From contig NC_058511.1 in the NCBI RefSeq assembly GCF_020382885.2, positions 7,409,501 to 7,473,500 of the forward strand: a stretch of DNA of 64,000 nucleotides, in the 5' to 3' direction. A program made the translations under genes and the position numbers. The DNA is from Scatophagus argus. Lineage: Eukaryota > Chordata > Actinopteri > Scatophagidae. Below are positions 55,801-64,000 of the stretch, in pieces. The notes under the pieces were generated by a model, which worked only from the letters and a program-made list of their open reading frames with translations, ran no database searches and was not told where the DNA came from. The stretch's first letter is position 1, and each line of letters starts with the position of its first letter.

Positions 55801-58800
55801 GCTTTTTTATTTTTTGTTTGACTCTGAAAACTCCAAATGTCAGCCAGAAATCAGACAAATCTCAAGAGCACTTTATGTTGAGATTTGTGTGGAAACAAAC
55901 AAAACAGGTCGTTTTGTGAGATGTGCTGAAGAGTTGAGAGTGAGTTTTTCCTTTGATTTCTACAAATCCCCGACTCATTTCAGATTGTTGTTATAAAGGT
56001 TATATAAACGTTACAAAGACACCAAAATATGTGTAAACCTGAACATCTATCTTTTGATTAACACTGAGAAAAATCCATCTGTTTGTGAAGGCTGTGTGAT
56101 ATGATCCTTCAACTATTATTAAAAGCAGCAGTAGTATTTGAAAACAAATAGGATATTTATTAATGGACTCATTATACATTCATTGGGATTATATCAGGGA
56201 TCCTATTTCCATTTTGAGGTTTCAACCCCAAGGTTAGAAATGCCTGAGTTGCCTGTTCCACTGAACCCTTCCCCCTACACCCTTCTTAAAACCCAGGTTC
56301 CCTGTTAACTAGCTAAGTGCTGTAATTAATCCATTTCCTGCCTAGAAATTAGACCTGTTCATTAGGCTTTCCATAACCTTTCATCCCCACAAAAGTCTGC
56401 TCTGCATGGTTCAAGAGAGGCTGTGTGGTTTGCTCAGAGTGATCCATTACACCACACTGAACACTCCTGGGGGGGAAGCCTTAGAGGGAAGTTTAGACGA
56501 GATGCCTCCTCATCTTGATATAGAGTCTCAAAACTTTTAAAACTTTCAAAAGAGGTAGGGAAGCTTTTGGCTGGGACTGACACCAGAGGGAGGAAGGGAA
56601 GAAGATCCTTCAGGATAAGATTTAATCAGCACGAATGTCCATAAATCATATTTTGTTAAAATCAAGATTAAATTATTGCTGCACCTCATGGTACAAAGAC
56701 ACATGCACACACACACACGCAGAAACAGGAAGCTGTATCTCTTCATTCACAAAGCACAGAGAAAATGTTGGCAAATAGGAAGAAAGATATTCTGCGGCTG
56801 CAGGACAGGCCTGCAATATAAACAGGACTCTTCCTGTTCCAGCACATGACCAAAAACACACTCATACAATGCAAACATCAACCAGACGTTTTTACAAATC
56901 TAACATATGGATGGATGCATGTTGCAAAGAGGCTGAGTTTTTCCATTCATGCAGCTTCAAAAGGCGTAGGTCAAACCTTGACAGAATAACCAACACAGCG
57001 TTACAAGAATGAAACTTCAAAGCAGCCATGTTGGAGCTTTGCTTTTTGAAGAAAGTGCCCCAAGCAGGCTCATTCATCAATCTCCAGCAGCTGGACTGAG
57101 GGTAATTTATTTCTAAGTTTAGACTATGAATAAATTGCAAGACAAGAACTCCGTGACTGATCAATAAATCTGCTCTTATCTTATACTTCATCTTGTTGAA
57201 ATACAGAGATGTCAAGATATTTAGAGCTGGTTTAAATATTTTTTGACAAACAAACAAACCGTAGTGGCTTCCTCCAGGGGGACGGGATGTAAATGAAGCC
57301 TGACAGTGGCGACTGCGTGGAGTGTGTGTGATCTGCTGGGAGACCGATGGCAGTTTCCGGGCCATTTGCTGCTGTGTTATTGCTGAGGAGCAAGTCTGCC
57401 CCTGGGGCTGTGTGAAGAGGGAGCTGGAGCTCAGAGGGATGATGGCTCTATAAATCACAGGCAAGCTGAGGCCAACATAGAGTCCATATACTGTGATTCA
57501 AGCGCATATTCATGCCTGTTTGTGTGCATCACAACCAGCACTTATACATACACACACGCATGTACACATGCAAACTCATAAACAGCTGTTTCTGCAATTA
57601 TTTTATTCTTGGCAAGCTGCAAAAGTCCCTAAAATAGCACTAGGTCACGGTGGGACAGTCGAGATTTTAAGTAGGTTACACCACGGGCAGCGTGACCTAA
57701 TGCTACACTAAAGACAAAATATATACCTTTTTTTAGAAAGAAAAAAAAAGTCTACGGAAGTCTGCCAATCACAGGCACTGATTCATTCACGCAAAGGTGT
57801 CACCCCCCCACACACACACGGAAATGCTCATAAATGCGAACAATCATGTGGAGACAGACATCCTTCGTTCCCTACTCCGACACAAATGGGGTCAATCCCA
57901 CACGCACTCAACCACCAATGAAAGAGGATCCCCCAAAATTACCACTTCGCTGGAGCCTGGAGCAACCAGTGACTTCATGTCTGAGGCAGCTAGACTGATT
58001 TACTCACGTTCAACCCCCTCGGCTCCCACCGCAGCCCAAGAAACCCATCTCTAGCCCCCCTCGCGGCACGTTCATCCCTCGATCTGTTGAACATTTACAC
58101 CATCCCACATCCCCTGCATACCTCACACGTTTGCTGGCCCATCTCAGCACCAGAGCTGTTAGGAGAGCATGTTATCAGTGACAGATAAGGGAGGTCAGAC
58201 AGAGATTCAAGCCAAATGACTCCATAAACACAGCTGAATGCTCTGTGTATTCTTGTCTGTGCTGACCGGATGTTGCTGAGATATAGAATGGATGGATTCT
58301 TGGACAACAATGTGACAAAACAAAAAGCATTTGAAGACAACAGGCTTAGATGATGGAACCTCAAAACCAGACAACAAACGAGCTATAACTAATGTGCAAA
58401 TTCAAGCATTGAGAAGAGCTGCAGAAGGACAGTGAAGATACCACACACACACACAGAGTAATTACTGCTTAATTTACAGTACTGGGGGACACATAAAACA
58501 GATTTTCATGAAGATGAAGACAGATGCATGGATCAAAAAAAATTCAAAGCTTTGAATCATCTGGATCTACGCTTCGCTTATTTTGCTGGGTAAGGAGAAG
58601 GGGGATCCAAGACATGAAACTGACTGATCAGTTCCTGAGGCTGGAGGTGCCTGAATAGCATGTGTGTGTGTGTGTGTTTGTGTGTGCGCATTTAATTGCG
58701 TCTCCCAGTGTGTGGTTAATGAATTACAGCCTTGACAGGTCAGGATTAGCCCAGGGGTGTGGAACAGATAAAAAAGGAAGACAATCATTCTTCCACATCC

Positions 58801-59661
58801 ACCCAAATGAAAAGTCACAAGACACAATGCCAAAGTTGCTTTTGTTAACTACATTTTGGGAGTTTCATGTTGAACAATGTTACATCAACATGAAAGTAGA
58901 AGTAGCTTTGAGCTTTGAACTTCCTGTTTGACTCTCTTAGATTCCTATACTACCCCCTCCCCTGAAAAATGTGTTGCCATGTAAAGTCTGTGATTGTCAT
59001 TCAATAAACGGCAGCTTTTCTACTCCACTGTCTTCATAAAAAGAAAAGTTCTTTAAGTTTTCAATGATGGTAACCAGGACAATATTTCCACTGAGGGTAC
59101 CATAACACAGTTACACACAGTCACCTTTACTGTTCATTGTATGGCTCTTCGCACCTTTGAGTGTGCAACAGCATCAACACCATAATGTAAAAAAACCCAA
59201 AAACATGTAATTCCTCCATTTTAGAGTTGGTAGCTCTGAGGTAAAACACCACCTTGCTATTTCAACTTCAATACAGATTTGCACCTCATGTAAATACTGC
59301 TAGTATCTGCTTTGTTCTGTTCTGGCAGCTTAGCTGACTTGTTTTGTGTATGCATACAACTGCTCTATGTGCCCTTGACTTGCCCCCTGGGGACAAATAA
59401 AGTTTTTTGAACCGAATTGAACAGATGAGACTGAATCCGAGCTGATCGGTGAGTGAACATCGCCCCCTGGTGGTAAGCAAACAAAATCATCAGTGAAGCG
59501 CATGTGCTGGGACTCACCACAGGTGTAGATGACACTGAGGTACTTCCTGGTGCCAGAGTAACACGGATCTCCAAAGTCTCTCGTGGAGGCTCGAATCAGA
59601 CAGCTTTTCTTTCCCTGACAGCGAGTGGTCAGGACCTGCAGGGCCACAGACGACTGGCAGT
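26160..59661 (-). CDS. eva1c: EVA1C, SUEL-lectin single-pass receptor, 5'-partial
   Basis: Four minus-strand exons are visible: 59518-59661, 29567-29701, 27488-27685 and 26160-26539 (stop), giving 285 aa; earlier exons lie beyond the right edge. The first encodes the end of a SUEL (galactose-binding) lectin domain. Exons two and three encode a Pro-rich, then Gly-rich extracellular stalk that ends ISNALAAYTYISDHPERAAL. A membrane helix follows (FFVCGVCLGLFLTLFALVVQ), then a basic and Ser/Asp-rich tail and the EVA1 signature ERERIIREIWMNGQ near the C-terminus. Human EVA1C shows the same order (LVSNSLAAFAYI, HPERAALLFV, IIQEIWMN). C. elegans EVA-1 is a co-receptor with SAX-3/Robo for SLT-1 in axon guidance; the vertebrate protein binds heparin and is expressed in the nervous system. 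Visible introns between exons are all phase 1. The gene is dominated by a 29.8 kb intron. Identity is secure. Confidence 0.93.
26540..27487 (-). other. eva1c last intron, carrying a SINE
   Basis: The intron before the transmembrane exon is 948 bases, of which about 360 are the SINE at 26995-27355. The rest is AT-rich without visible features. Confidence 0.75.
26995..27355 (-). mobile_element. tRNA-derived SINE, near full length, V-SINE-like
   Basis: Read on the minus strand, the element begins GGGCGGCACGGTGGTGCAGT, continues with GTTAGCACTGTCGCCTC (A-box-like) and GGTTTGAATCC (B-box, 27290-27300). A body with AACATGC-type motifs follows, then CAGCTGGGATAGGCTCCAGC and a short A-rich end. This is a very common teleost repeat; the V-SINE label is from memory and unverified. 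I could not define target-site duplications. It lies in an eva1c intron in the same orientation as the gene. Confidence 0.75.
27605..27637 (-). repeat. Coding GGA/GGC-type triplet repeat, poly-glycine in eva1c
   Basis: A (CCT)-rich run on the plus strand encodes nine consecutive glycines within the third visible eva1c exon, just after SEA and before RRGEE. The run lies in the extracellular stalk. Confidence 0.85.
27686..29566 (-). other. eva1c intron between the two stalk exons
   Basis: This 1.88 kb intron has a short CA run at 28521-28541. Open frames here are short and unremarkable, and no transposon is recognised. Confidence 0.7.
28521..28541 (+). repeat. (CA)n microsatellite
   Basis: A short pure CA run in an eva1c intron. 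Confidence 0.9.
33415..33459 (+). repeat. (CA)n microsatellite
   Basis: A nearly pure CA run interrupted once by a GC dinucleotide, in the large eva1c intron. Confidence 0.95.
33611..33650 (+). repeat. (CA)n microsatellite
   Basis: A CA run with one CC interruption near its right end, about 150 bases from the preceding CA run. Confidence 0.95.
36893..36914 (+). repeat. (CT)n microsatellite
   Basis: A short TCTCTC run in the large eva1c intron. Confidence 0.9.
41159..41225 (-). mobile_element. 5'-truncated 3' tail of the SINE family seen at 54619-54940
   Basis: Read on the minus strand this gives TAATTTCCCAGTTTGGGATT, then AATAAAGTAACTTAAATTAA, matching the last 60 or so bases of the element at 54619-54940. 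The tRNA-like head and body are absent, as expected of a 5'-truncated retrocopy or of a LINE sharing the same tail. Confidence 0.75.
43318..43345 (+). repeat. (AAAT)n simple repeat
   Basis: AAATAAATAAATAAATAAAATAAA-type run in the large eva1c intron. Confidence 0.85.
47652..47679 (+). repeat. (AC)n microsatellite
   Basis: A pure AC run in the large eva1c intron. Confidence 0.95.
48285..48465 (+). repeat. Degraded copy of an ATCGATTAATCG-type dispersed repeat
   Basis: Contains GATAATCGATTAATCGTTTC at one end and GATTAACCGATTAACTAAGT followed by CACAGCCCTA at the other. These are the typical ends of a widespread fish repeat, probably a non-autonomous DNA transposon. The interior is diverged. 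Confidence 0.55.
49527..49910 (+). repeat. Pyrimidine-rich then purine-rich low-complexity block with (CTT)n and (GA)n
   Basis: A CTT run at about 49527-49546 opens a pyrimidine-rich stretch to about 49600. Strongly purine-rich sequence follows from about 49640, with a pure (GA)23 run at 49847-49892. It lies in the large eva1c intron. The open frames across it are compositional artefacts. Confidence 0.9.
54619..54940 (+). mobile_element. tRNA-derived SINE, full length, with AATAAA-containing 3' tail
   Basis: The head reads GGGTAGCTGTGGCCTAGAGG (A-box-like) and contains a canonical B-box GGTTCGATTCC at 54672-54682. The body includes GAGCAAGGCACTTAACCCC and GCGCTTGATGCAGCCCACTG, and the tail CAGCTTGGGATTAATAAAGT ends in TAAAT repeats. 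The head-body-tail layout is that of a tRNA-type SINE known from percomorph fish; the exact family name is not certain. It is antisense to eva1c. Confidence 0.8.
59339..59420 (+). mobile_element. 3' tail of a retrotransposon-like repeat
   Basis: ATGCATACAACTGCTCTATG is followed by CTTGCCCCCTGGGGACAAAT and AAAGTTTTTTGAA. Such CCCC-TGGGGA-CAATAAAG tails end many fish LINE/SINE copies. Only the tail is present. It sits about 100 bases 3' of the SUEL exon of eva1c, antisense to it. Confidence 0.5.
59518..59661 (-). CDS. eva1c: eva1c exon encoding the C-terminal half of a SUEL lectin domain
   Basis: This 144-base exon (phase 1 at both ends) encodes DCQSSVALQVLTTRCQGK, then KSCLIRA, FGDPCYSGTRKYLSVIYTC. 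It aligns with the second SUEL domain of human EVA1C (SALQVLSRRCYGKQRC, FGSPCLPGVKKYLTVTYAC). The cysteine spacing and the FGDPC and KYL.V.Y.C blocks are the family hallmarks. These domains bind carbohydrate such as galactose or rhamnose in other proteins; EVA1C is reported to bind heparin. The N-terminal half of the domain must be on an exon beyond the window. Confidence 0.92.
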
Positions 59662-60502
59662 CTGACAGAAAGACGAAGAGAGAGGGGGAGCAGTGAATTA
59701 TTAGACAGGCTAGTAGTACTTCAACCGAGTATATGATTAAACTATTTTTATGGCTTAAACCAAAAGCAAGCAAAACCAAAAACAAAAGCAAAAAAATGTA
59801 AAAATTAATAGACAACATTAGTTGTAGACCTAAAATGCAGACAGTGTTCATCAGTTAAACTTAGTTCCAGTTGTTCCATTTACATCTCTTTAGTCTTTTC
59901 CATTCATTAAGATTTTGATCCCTGAAGTGTCTATAAATAAATCATTGCTTGCCATCTCTCCCAAAGCACCTACTATATCATTTACTTGTTCCATCTTAAA
60001 CCCTCAGATGAATGAGTTACTTCATGTGCTGTCTCCAAACATTGTCTCTGTGTTCCCTATAGTTGTTACCTCATAGTAATTTCCATTAGAAATAAATGAA
60101 AAATCACAGGAGCTGTAAAAATAAAGCATCTTGCAAATTTTCATGTTTATTTTATTAGTTAATTTGGAAAAAAATGTAAATGATCCAGAGTTAGCCCAAG
60201 TTATAATGTTTAGCTGTTTTCTCGCCGAGATGTTAAAGAAGAAGAACCTTGTTCACTCCATGCAAACTTCTGCCAACGACGCATTTATATTGCTGCTGCT
60301 CTCACCCCACGGAAAGTCTGTCATCCCATTATGATGCATCTCCAGCAACAGTGTATGTAACTTTATATTCTTTTTTCAGATATATTCAAAGTTCATGTTG
60401 CAGATGAGTCTCTTACTACCTTGCTGTACATGTACATTGATGGACAGGTAGCACTTCAGGCACAAAAGGACTACATGAGTCTCTGTCAGCTACATCAGAT
60501 AT

Positions 60503-60504
<2 letters not shown>

Positions 60505-60552
<48 letters not shown>
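60505..60552 (+). repeat. (AC)24 microsatellite
   Basis: A pure 48-base AC run, the longest in the window. Confidence 0.97.
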
Positions 60553-60554
<2 letters not shown>

Positions 60555-60668
60555 CTATTCCCATATAGGCTTTCTCAACTCTCATGGTGGAGCCTCTGTC
60601 CACATCAGACCCACAAACAGAAACCTTACTGGGGCCTCACATTGTCTAAAAGATACCTGATCCAAAAT

Positions 60669-60690
60669 GTGTGTGTGTGTGTGTGTGTGT
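60669..60690 (+). repeat. (GT)11 microsatellite
   Basis: A pure GT run 116 bases downstream of the (AC)24 run and complementary to it. Confidence 0.95.
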
Positions 60691-62234
60691 GGAGACCAGA
60701 CAGAGTAATAGATGTGGCTCTCATACATCATCGCTAAGCACCCAGCAGCTCCTGCAGACCATCTCTTCTGTAGCTCTCGTCCTGTGGACGGATAGATGAG
60801 GCTCTTCTTTCCTTTTTCCGCTCTCACTTCCTTCCCCTCTCACATCAGTAACACGACTACACAGAACGATATCCTGACCTGCAGTGCTCGCAGAGACCGA
60901 AATTAACTTTTTAGCGCCAGAATAACATGTTCATATTTTAACAAAAATTGTTTTAAAGGAGGGCTTCAGCAAATGATTATTCACTTGATCTATTATTGAC
61001 AAATAATCCACCATTTGTTATCTTACTGTTTGTTGTTCGTGGCATGTGTAGTGAGACAAAATGATGTGTTTGACTATGGGATTAAAAAACAACATCATGG
61101 TGTTTTAACACTGTTAATTGTGTAACTCTAGTGGAATACAGATTGCACAAACTGAGGTGTAAGGAGCACTGATAAAGTCAGAAGAACCTCCCGCTGAGTT
61201 GTGTGGGAATGAGGATGGGTTGAGGTTCCACATGGATGCCTCCCAGGCCCCTACACTCCATCTTAACACTAGAAAACAACACAAGGAGATGAGCCTTTGA
61301 AAGCGGACACTATGCTTTCACACTGGTTGCCCTGGCGGGCTCCAAAGAGAAAAAGGAGATCAGAAAGGAAGGAGTAAGAGGCCAATTAAGGCTTGGCTCA
61401 CACGTCAACAGGCCACAACAAATTATGGCTCGGGTCAAAGGCCAAATGTCCCAGTCAGGAAATGAAAGAGGGCAATTCAGCAGCCATGCAGTGTCAACAC
61501 AGGGAATTCACTGAATGGCCCACAACTGTGCTGTCCTGTCTTACTGGATTTCAGCAATCATAACCAAGAGCCAAACCTTATTTCATAGTGTGTTTGTAGA
61601 GACACCAGATAAAAGATTATGTTTGGTAAGCTTGATAAGAATGACCGGAGACCGGATCGCCGACCGGAGACTTCCCAGCTGGAGCCGACACACTGGAATT
61701 CCCAACCAGGATGCAGTGAGGCGGAAGCCTGTGGGAACCACCGAGTGTAACTAGCCAAATACCTCAAAGGTCAGTTTCCCCTCAGATGAAGCAGTTTCAC
61801 AACCTGCTACATCTGCAAACCCTGCAACACTCTGTGAATGAATTCTTGTGCTGCCAAGTGACACTGCTGTAAGAATGACAGCACGTACAGACAAACCTCT
61901 CATCTCGGTTTGCCACGTGTGATGAAAACATGTCTGAAACATACCTGCATCAGTCTCCACCATGAAGCATGCAAACGAGCATGACAATAAGTAGACAGAA
62001 ATGTGGTTGATAACTGTATAATCAGAATGAATGAATGTTTTTTTGTTCCCAAGTGAGATTAAAAAAAAAAGAAGTTCTCCTGCACATGACAGGGCAGGAA
62101 AAACTATATGACTAATCATCACACGCTGAACTGCATCCTGAGGACAGGACTGACATAACAGTACTGTGCAACCTGAAGCACTGAAACTGATCATCCTCTG
62201 ATCAGCTGAGACAGATTGCACAAACTGACGAGAT

Positions 62235-62400
62235 TAGGTCTGAAACTAACATTTTCCTTGTCTTTTGATGTGGTTATTTTCACTGAAGGAACAAACTGTA
62301 ACCAGCAAATGTCTGGCATTTTCGCATTAAAAAAAATCCTAAAATTATCGACTGTTTATTAAAATAAATAGCTTTCAACTAATCGATTAATCAACTCATC
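62235..62400 (+). repeat. Degraded copy of an ATCGATTAATC-type dispersed repeat
   Basis: GGTCTGAAACTAAC opens the stretch, AACCAGCAAATGTCTGGCAT and TTTTCGCATTAAAAA lie inside, and CAACTAATCGATTAATCAAC closes it. These words follow the order of a common fish non-autonomous repeat and recur at 16575-16745 and 48285-48465. Confidence 0.6.
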
Positions 62401-62942
62401 ATTGCTGTCAGATGTGCCATTCATCCCCTTCTATATTTCCAGTGGTAAAAGTTAGAAACGATTACAGAAGTTTCTTTCACTTTCAGTCAGTTTCATTTAT
62501 CCCATCATTCTTGCGTATGTATACCAGTATCTAAGTGCAGATGCTGCAGCACAATGACCTCCTGGTCTGCCCGATGTAGTTTAATTTGCCCTCCTGCTCT
62601 CTTTTCCTCCCCAGAGGGCTCGTTTGAGCTGGTGTGCCACGCTAAAAACTTTCCTCTCTTGACAAGAGAACCCACTGACAGACAGACCCCCATTAGCAGC
62701 AGCTTTGATTCCTTGACTGAGTGATTAGCAGAGCAGGGGGGCCAACGGGTGGGGCCGGAGTGAGGGGGGGCTTCCAGAGACAAGAGGATGGAGACACACA
62801 CATTTATTCTTTGTCCACTGGCTCTCCATGCTTATGCACATACACAGCATTTCTATGTAGTTTAAAAGAACATTCCTGAGGGTCCGACAACCTCTGGCTC
62901 TCATTAGCGGCTTTAACACAGACAGACAGGCATACAACGACC

Positions 62943-62949
<7 letters not shown>

Positions 62950-62974
<25 letters not shown>
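62950..62974 (+). repeat. (AC)n microsatellite
   Basis: A pure CA/AC run in the distal eva1c intron. Confidence 0.95.
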
Positions 62975-64000
62975 AGCAAAACACACAGAGGGGAACAGGC
63001 ATGAATAACCCCTGATACCTCTAGCCTTTAACCTCAACCACCTCTGAGCATGTGCACAAACCCTCTAGCCTCTACACGCTCAACAAGGACAGGCCTGTGG
63101 TTCAGAAGAGAAGGTCCACAGCCGAGACAAGCGGTGACGGAGGGAAAGGGAGGAGTTTCCTGGACACATTCATGACTCATCGCAGACTGATATCACATAG
63201 AGAGAACCACAAAACGAGAAAACACAAAGGCTTATCTTTTTTCTTAAAATTTCTAGGTTGAGAAATCTCCAAATGACGTCTTCTTCTCCGTCTTTCATGC
63301 ATTTGATGTGCTGTTACGCTGCCCCGTACCAGCAGCCCCTCTTTGTTGCTGAGCTCCTCTTGTCACATCAGTCATCCGTCATGCATCTAATCTTGTGCTT
63401 GCTCGCCACCGGGATCATCCTCGGACTCTCATCACTAGCAGTCTAGCAGTTTTGCAACTTCCACAGAATTAAAAACTAAAGCAATAGCATTGCAGTAATA
63501 TTAATACCAATACAATAAAATACTGGCTCTGGTGGTGTTGTTGTGACGGCTGCTGTCAGGTTTCACTTGTCACAGAGCCCTTATATTACGACTAATGTAG
63601 GAGAGTATAATGCTGGTGGACTGAATTACTGTGACCCAAACACACACACATAAACAGTGCATCCACAGCAACCTTGCCCAGAAATTTCTCGCAGCAACGC
63701 TCCACAACAAAGCTCCAGGTATTTCACCCACGCACACCTTTCCTGGAATTTCCAAGACAATGGGAGGACAAACTTGTCAGAAGTCCTCATCTCTTCTTCT
63801 ACTCTGACTCACCGGCGACACGTATCATTTCATAGGGAGGCTCTAGTCATTGTTGTGGGATTAAAAGTCTTTGTATGACAGAAAAGTGGCTTTCAATGGC
63901 GTGTTAGGGTGAACAGACGTGCACACGCCAAGAGCTTTCTGTAAATGTCATTAATGCATTTGAGACCACTAACCCACACACAGGTTTACTGTAAATGGTT

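Larger units (their letters stand above)
29702..59517 (-). other. eva1c giant intron (about 29.8 kb)
   Basis: The donor is GTGAGT after the SUEL exon (59518) and the acceptor AG sits at 29702-29703; both join in phase 1 to give TYTC-VPKK, as human reads YACVPKN. I scanned the stretch on both strands. I found microsatellites, one full-length and one truncated SINE, a degraded dispersed repeat and a purine/pyrimidine-rich block, all listed separately. No nested protein gene, tRNA or rRNA is supported; the longest open frames, such as 56892-57464 on the minus strand, match nothing I know. Confidence 0.75.
59662..64000 (-). other. 3' part of the next eva1c intron
   Basis: The intron upstream of the SUEL exon has its AG acceptor at 59662-59663 (minus strand) and runs off the window. 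I searched for the missing first half of the SUEL domain and found no candidate exon. The stretch holds CA/GT microsatellites and a degraded dispersed repeat. The 156-codon open frame at 61751-62221 (minus) looks non-coding. Confidence 0.65.

Noticed and set aside
56892-57464. 190-codon minus-strand open frame in the giant eva1c intron
   Set aside because: It is the longest non-genic open frame, but shows no domain, no membrane or signal features, no splice context and nothing I recognise. It is most likely chance.
61751-62221. 156-codon minus-strand open frame upstream of the SUEL exon
   Set aside because: I considered it as a missing eva1c exon, but it lacks the cysteine pattern of SUEL domains and has no family resemblance.

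Overview
The window is animal, specifically teleost fish, nuclear DNA. All coding sequence is split into short exons with GT-AG (once GC-AG) junctions, AATAAA signals follow the last exons, CA/GT and GA microsatellites are common, and tRNA-derived SINEs and other fish-type repeats are interspersed. The repeats suggest a spiny-rayed (percomorph) fish, but that is an inference. There are no operons, CRISPR arrays, rRNA genes or intact mobile-element coding regions.

Five protein genes can be read exon by exon, and the exon phases close in every one. (1) prdm1-type transcriptional repressor, + strand, 86-5004, 5'-truncated by the window edge: PR domain, long Ser/Pro-rich middle, five zinc fingers. 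(2) xkr5, + strand, 6497-10967, seven exons, 646 aa, an XK-family multi-pass membrane protein with a long cytosolic tail. (3) tram2, + strand, 12464-18630, eleven exons, 369 aa, an ER translocon-associated membrane protein. (4) efhc1, - strand, 20001-23748, nine exons, 547 aa, a ciliary DM10-domain protein without the usual C-terminal EF-hand. (5) eva1c, - strand, last four exons at 26160-59661, a SUEL-lectin single-pass receptor whose 5' exons lie beyond the right edge.

The first 26 kb is gene-dense: three genes head-to-tail on +, then tram2 and efhc1 tail-to-tail, then efhc1 and eva1c in the same direction on -. From 29.7 to 59.5 kb is one approximately 29.8 kb eva1c intron, and 59.7-64.0 kb is the 3' part of the next. 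These introns hold microsatellites, one full-length tRNA-type SINE, fragments of other repeats and no gene I can support.

The genes do not form a pathway; they act in transcription (prdm1), the plasma membrane (xkr5, eva1c), the ER (tram2) and cilia (efhc1). I found no new multi-gene system. The best leads are an exact X-box (RFX) motif upstream of ciliary efhc1, lying in one of two diverged direct copies that flank its first exon; the missing EF-hand of efhc1; a GC-AG intron in tram2; a perfect NRF1-type palindrome upstream of tram2; and three consecutive frame-neutral 1-1 exons in eva1c. All coordinates come from manual translation and splice-site reading; no database search was run.
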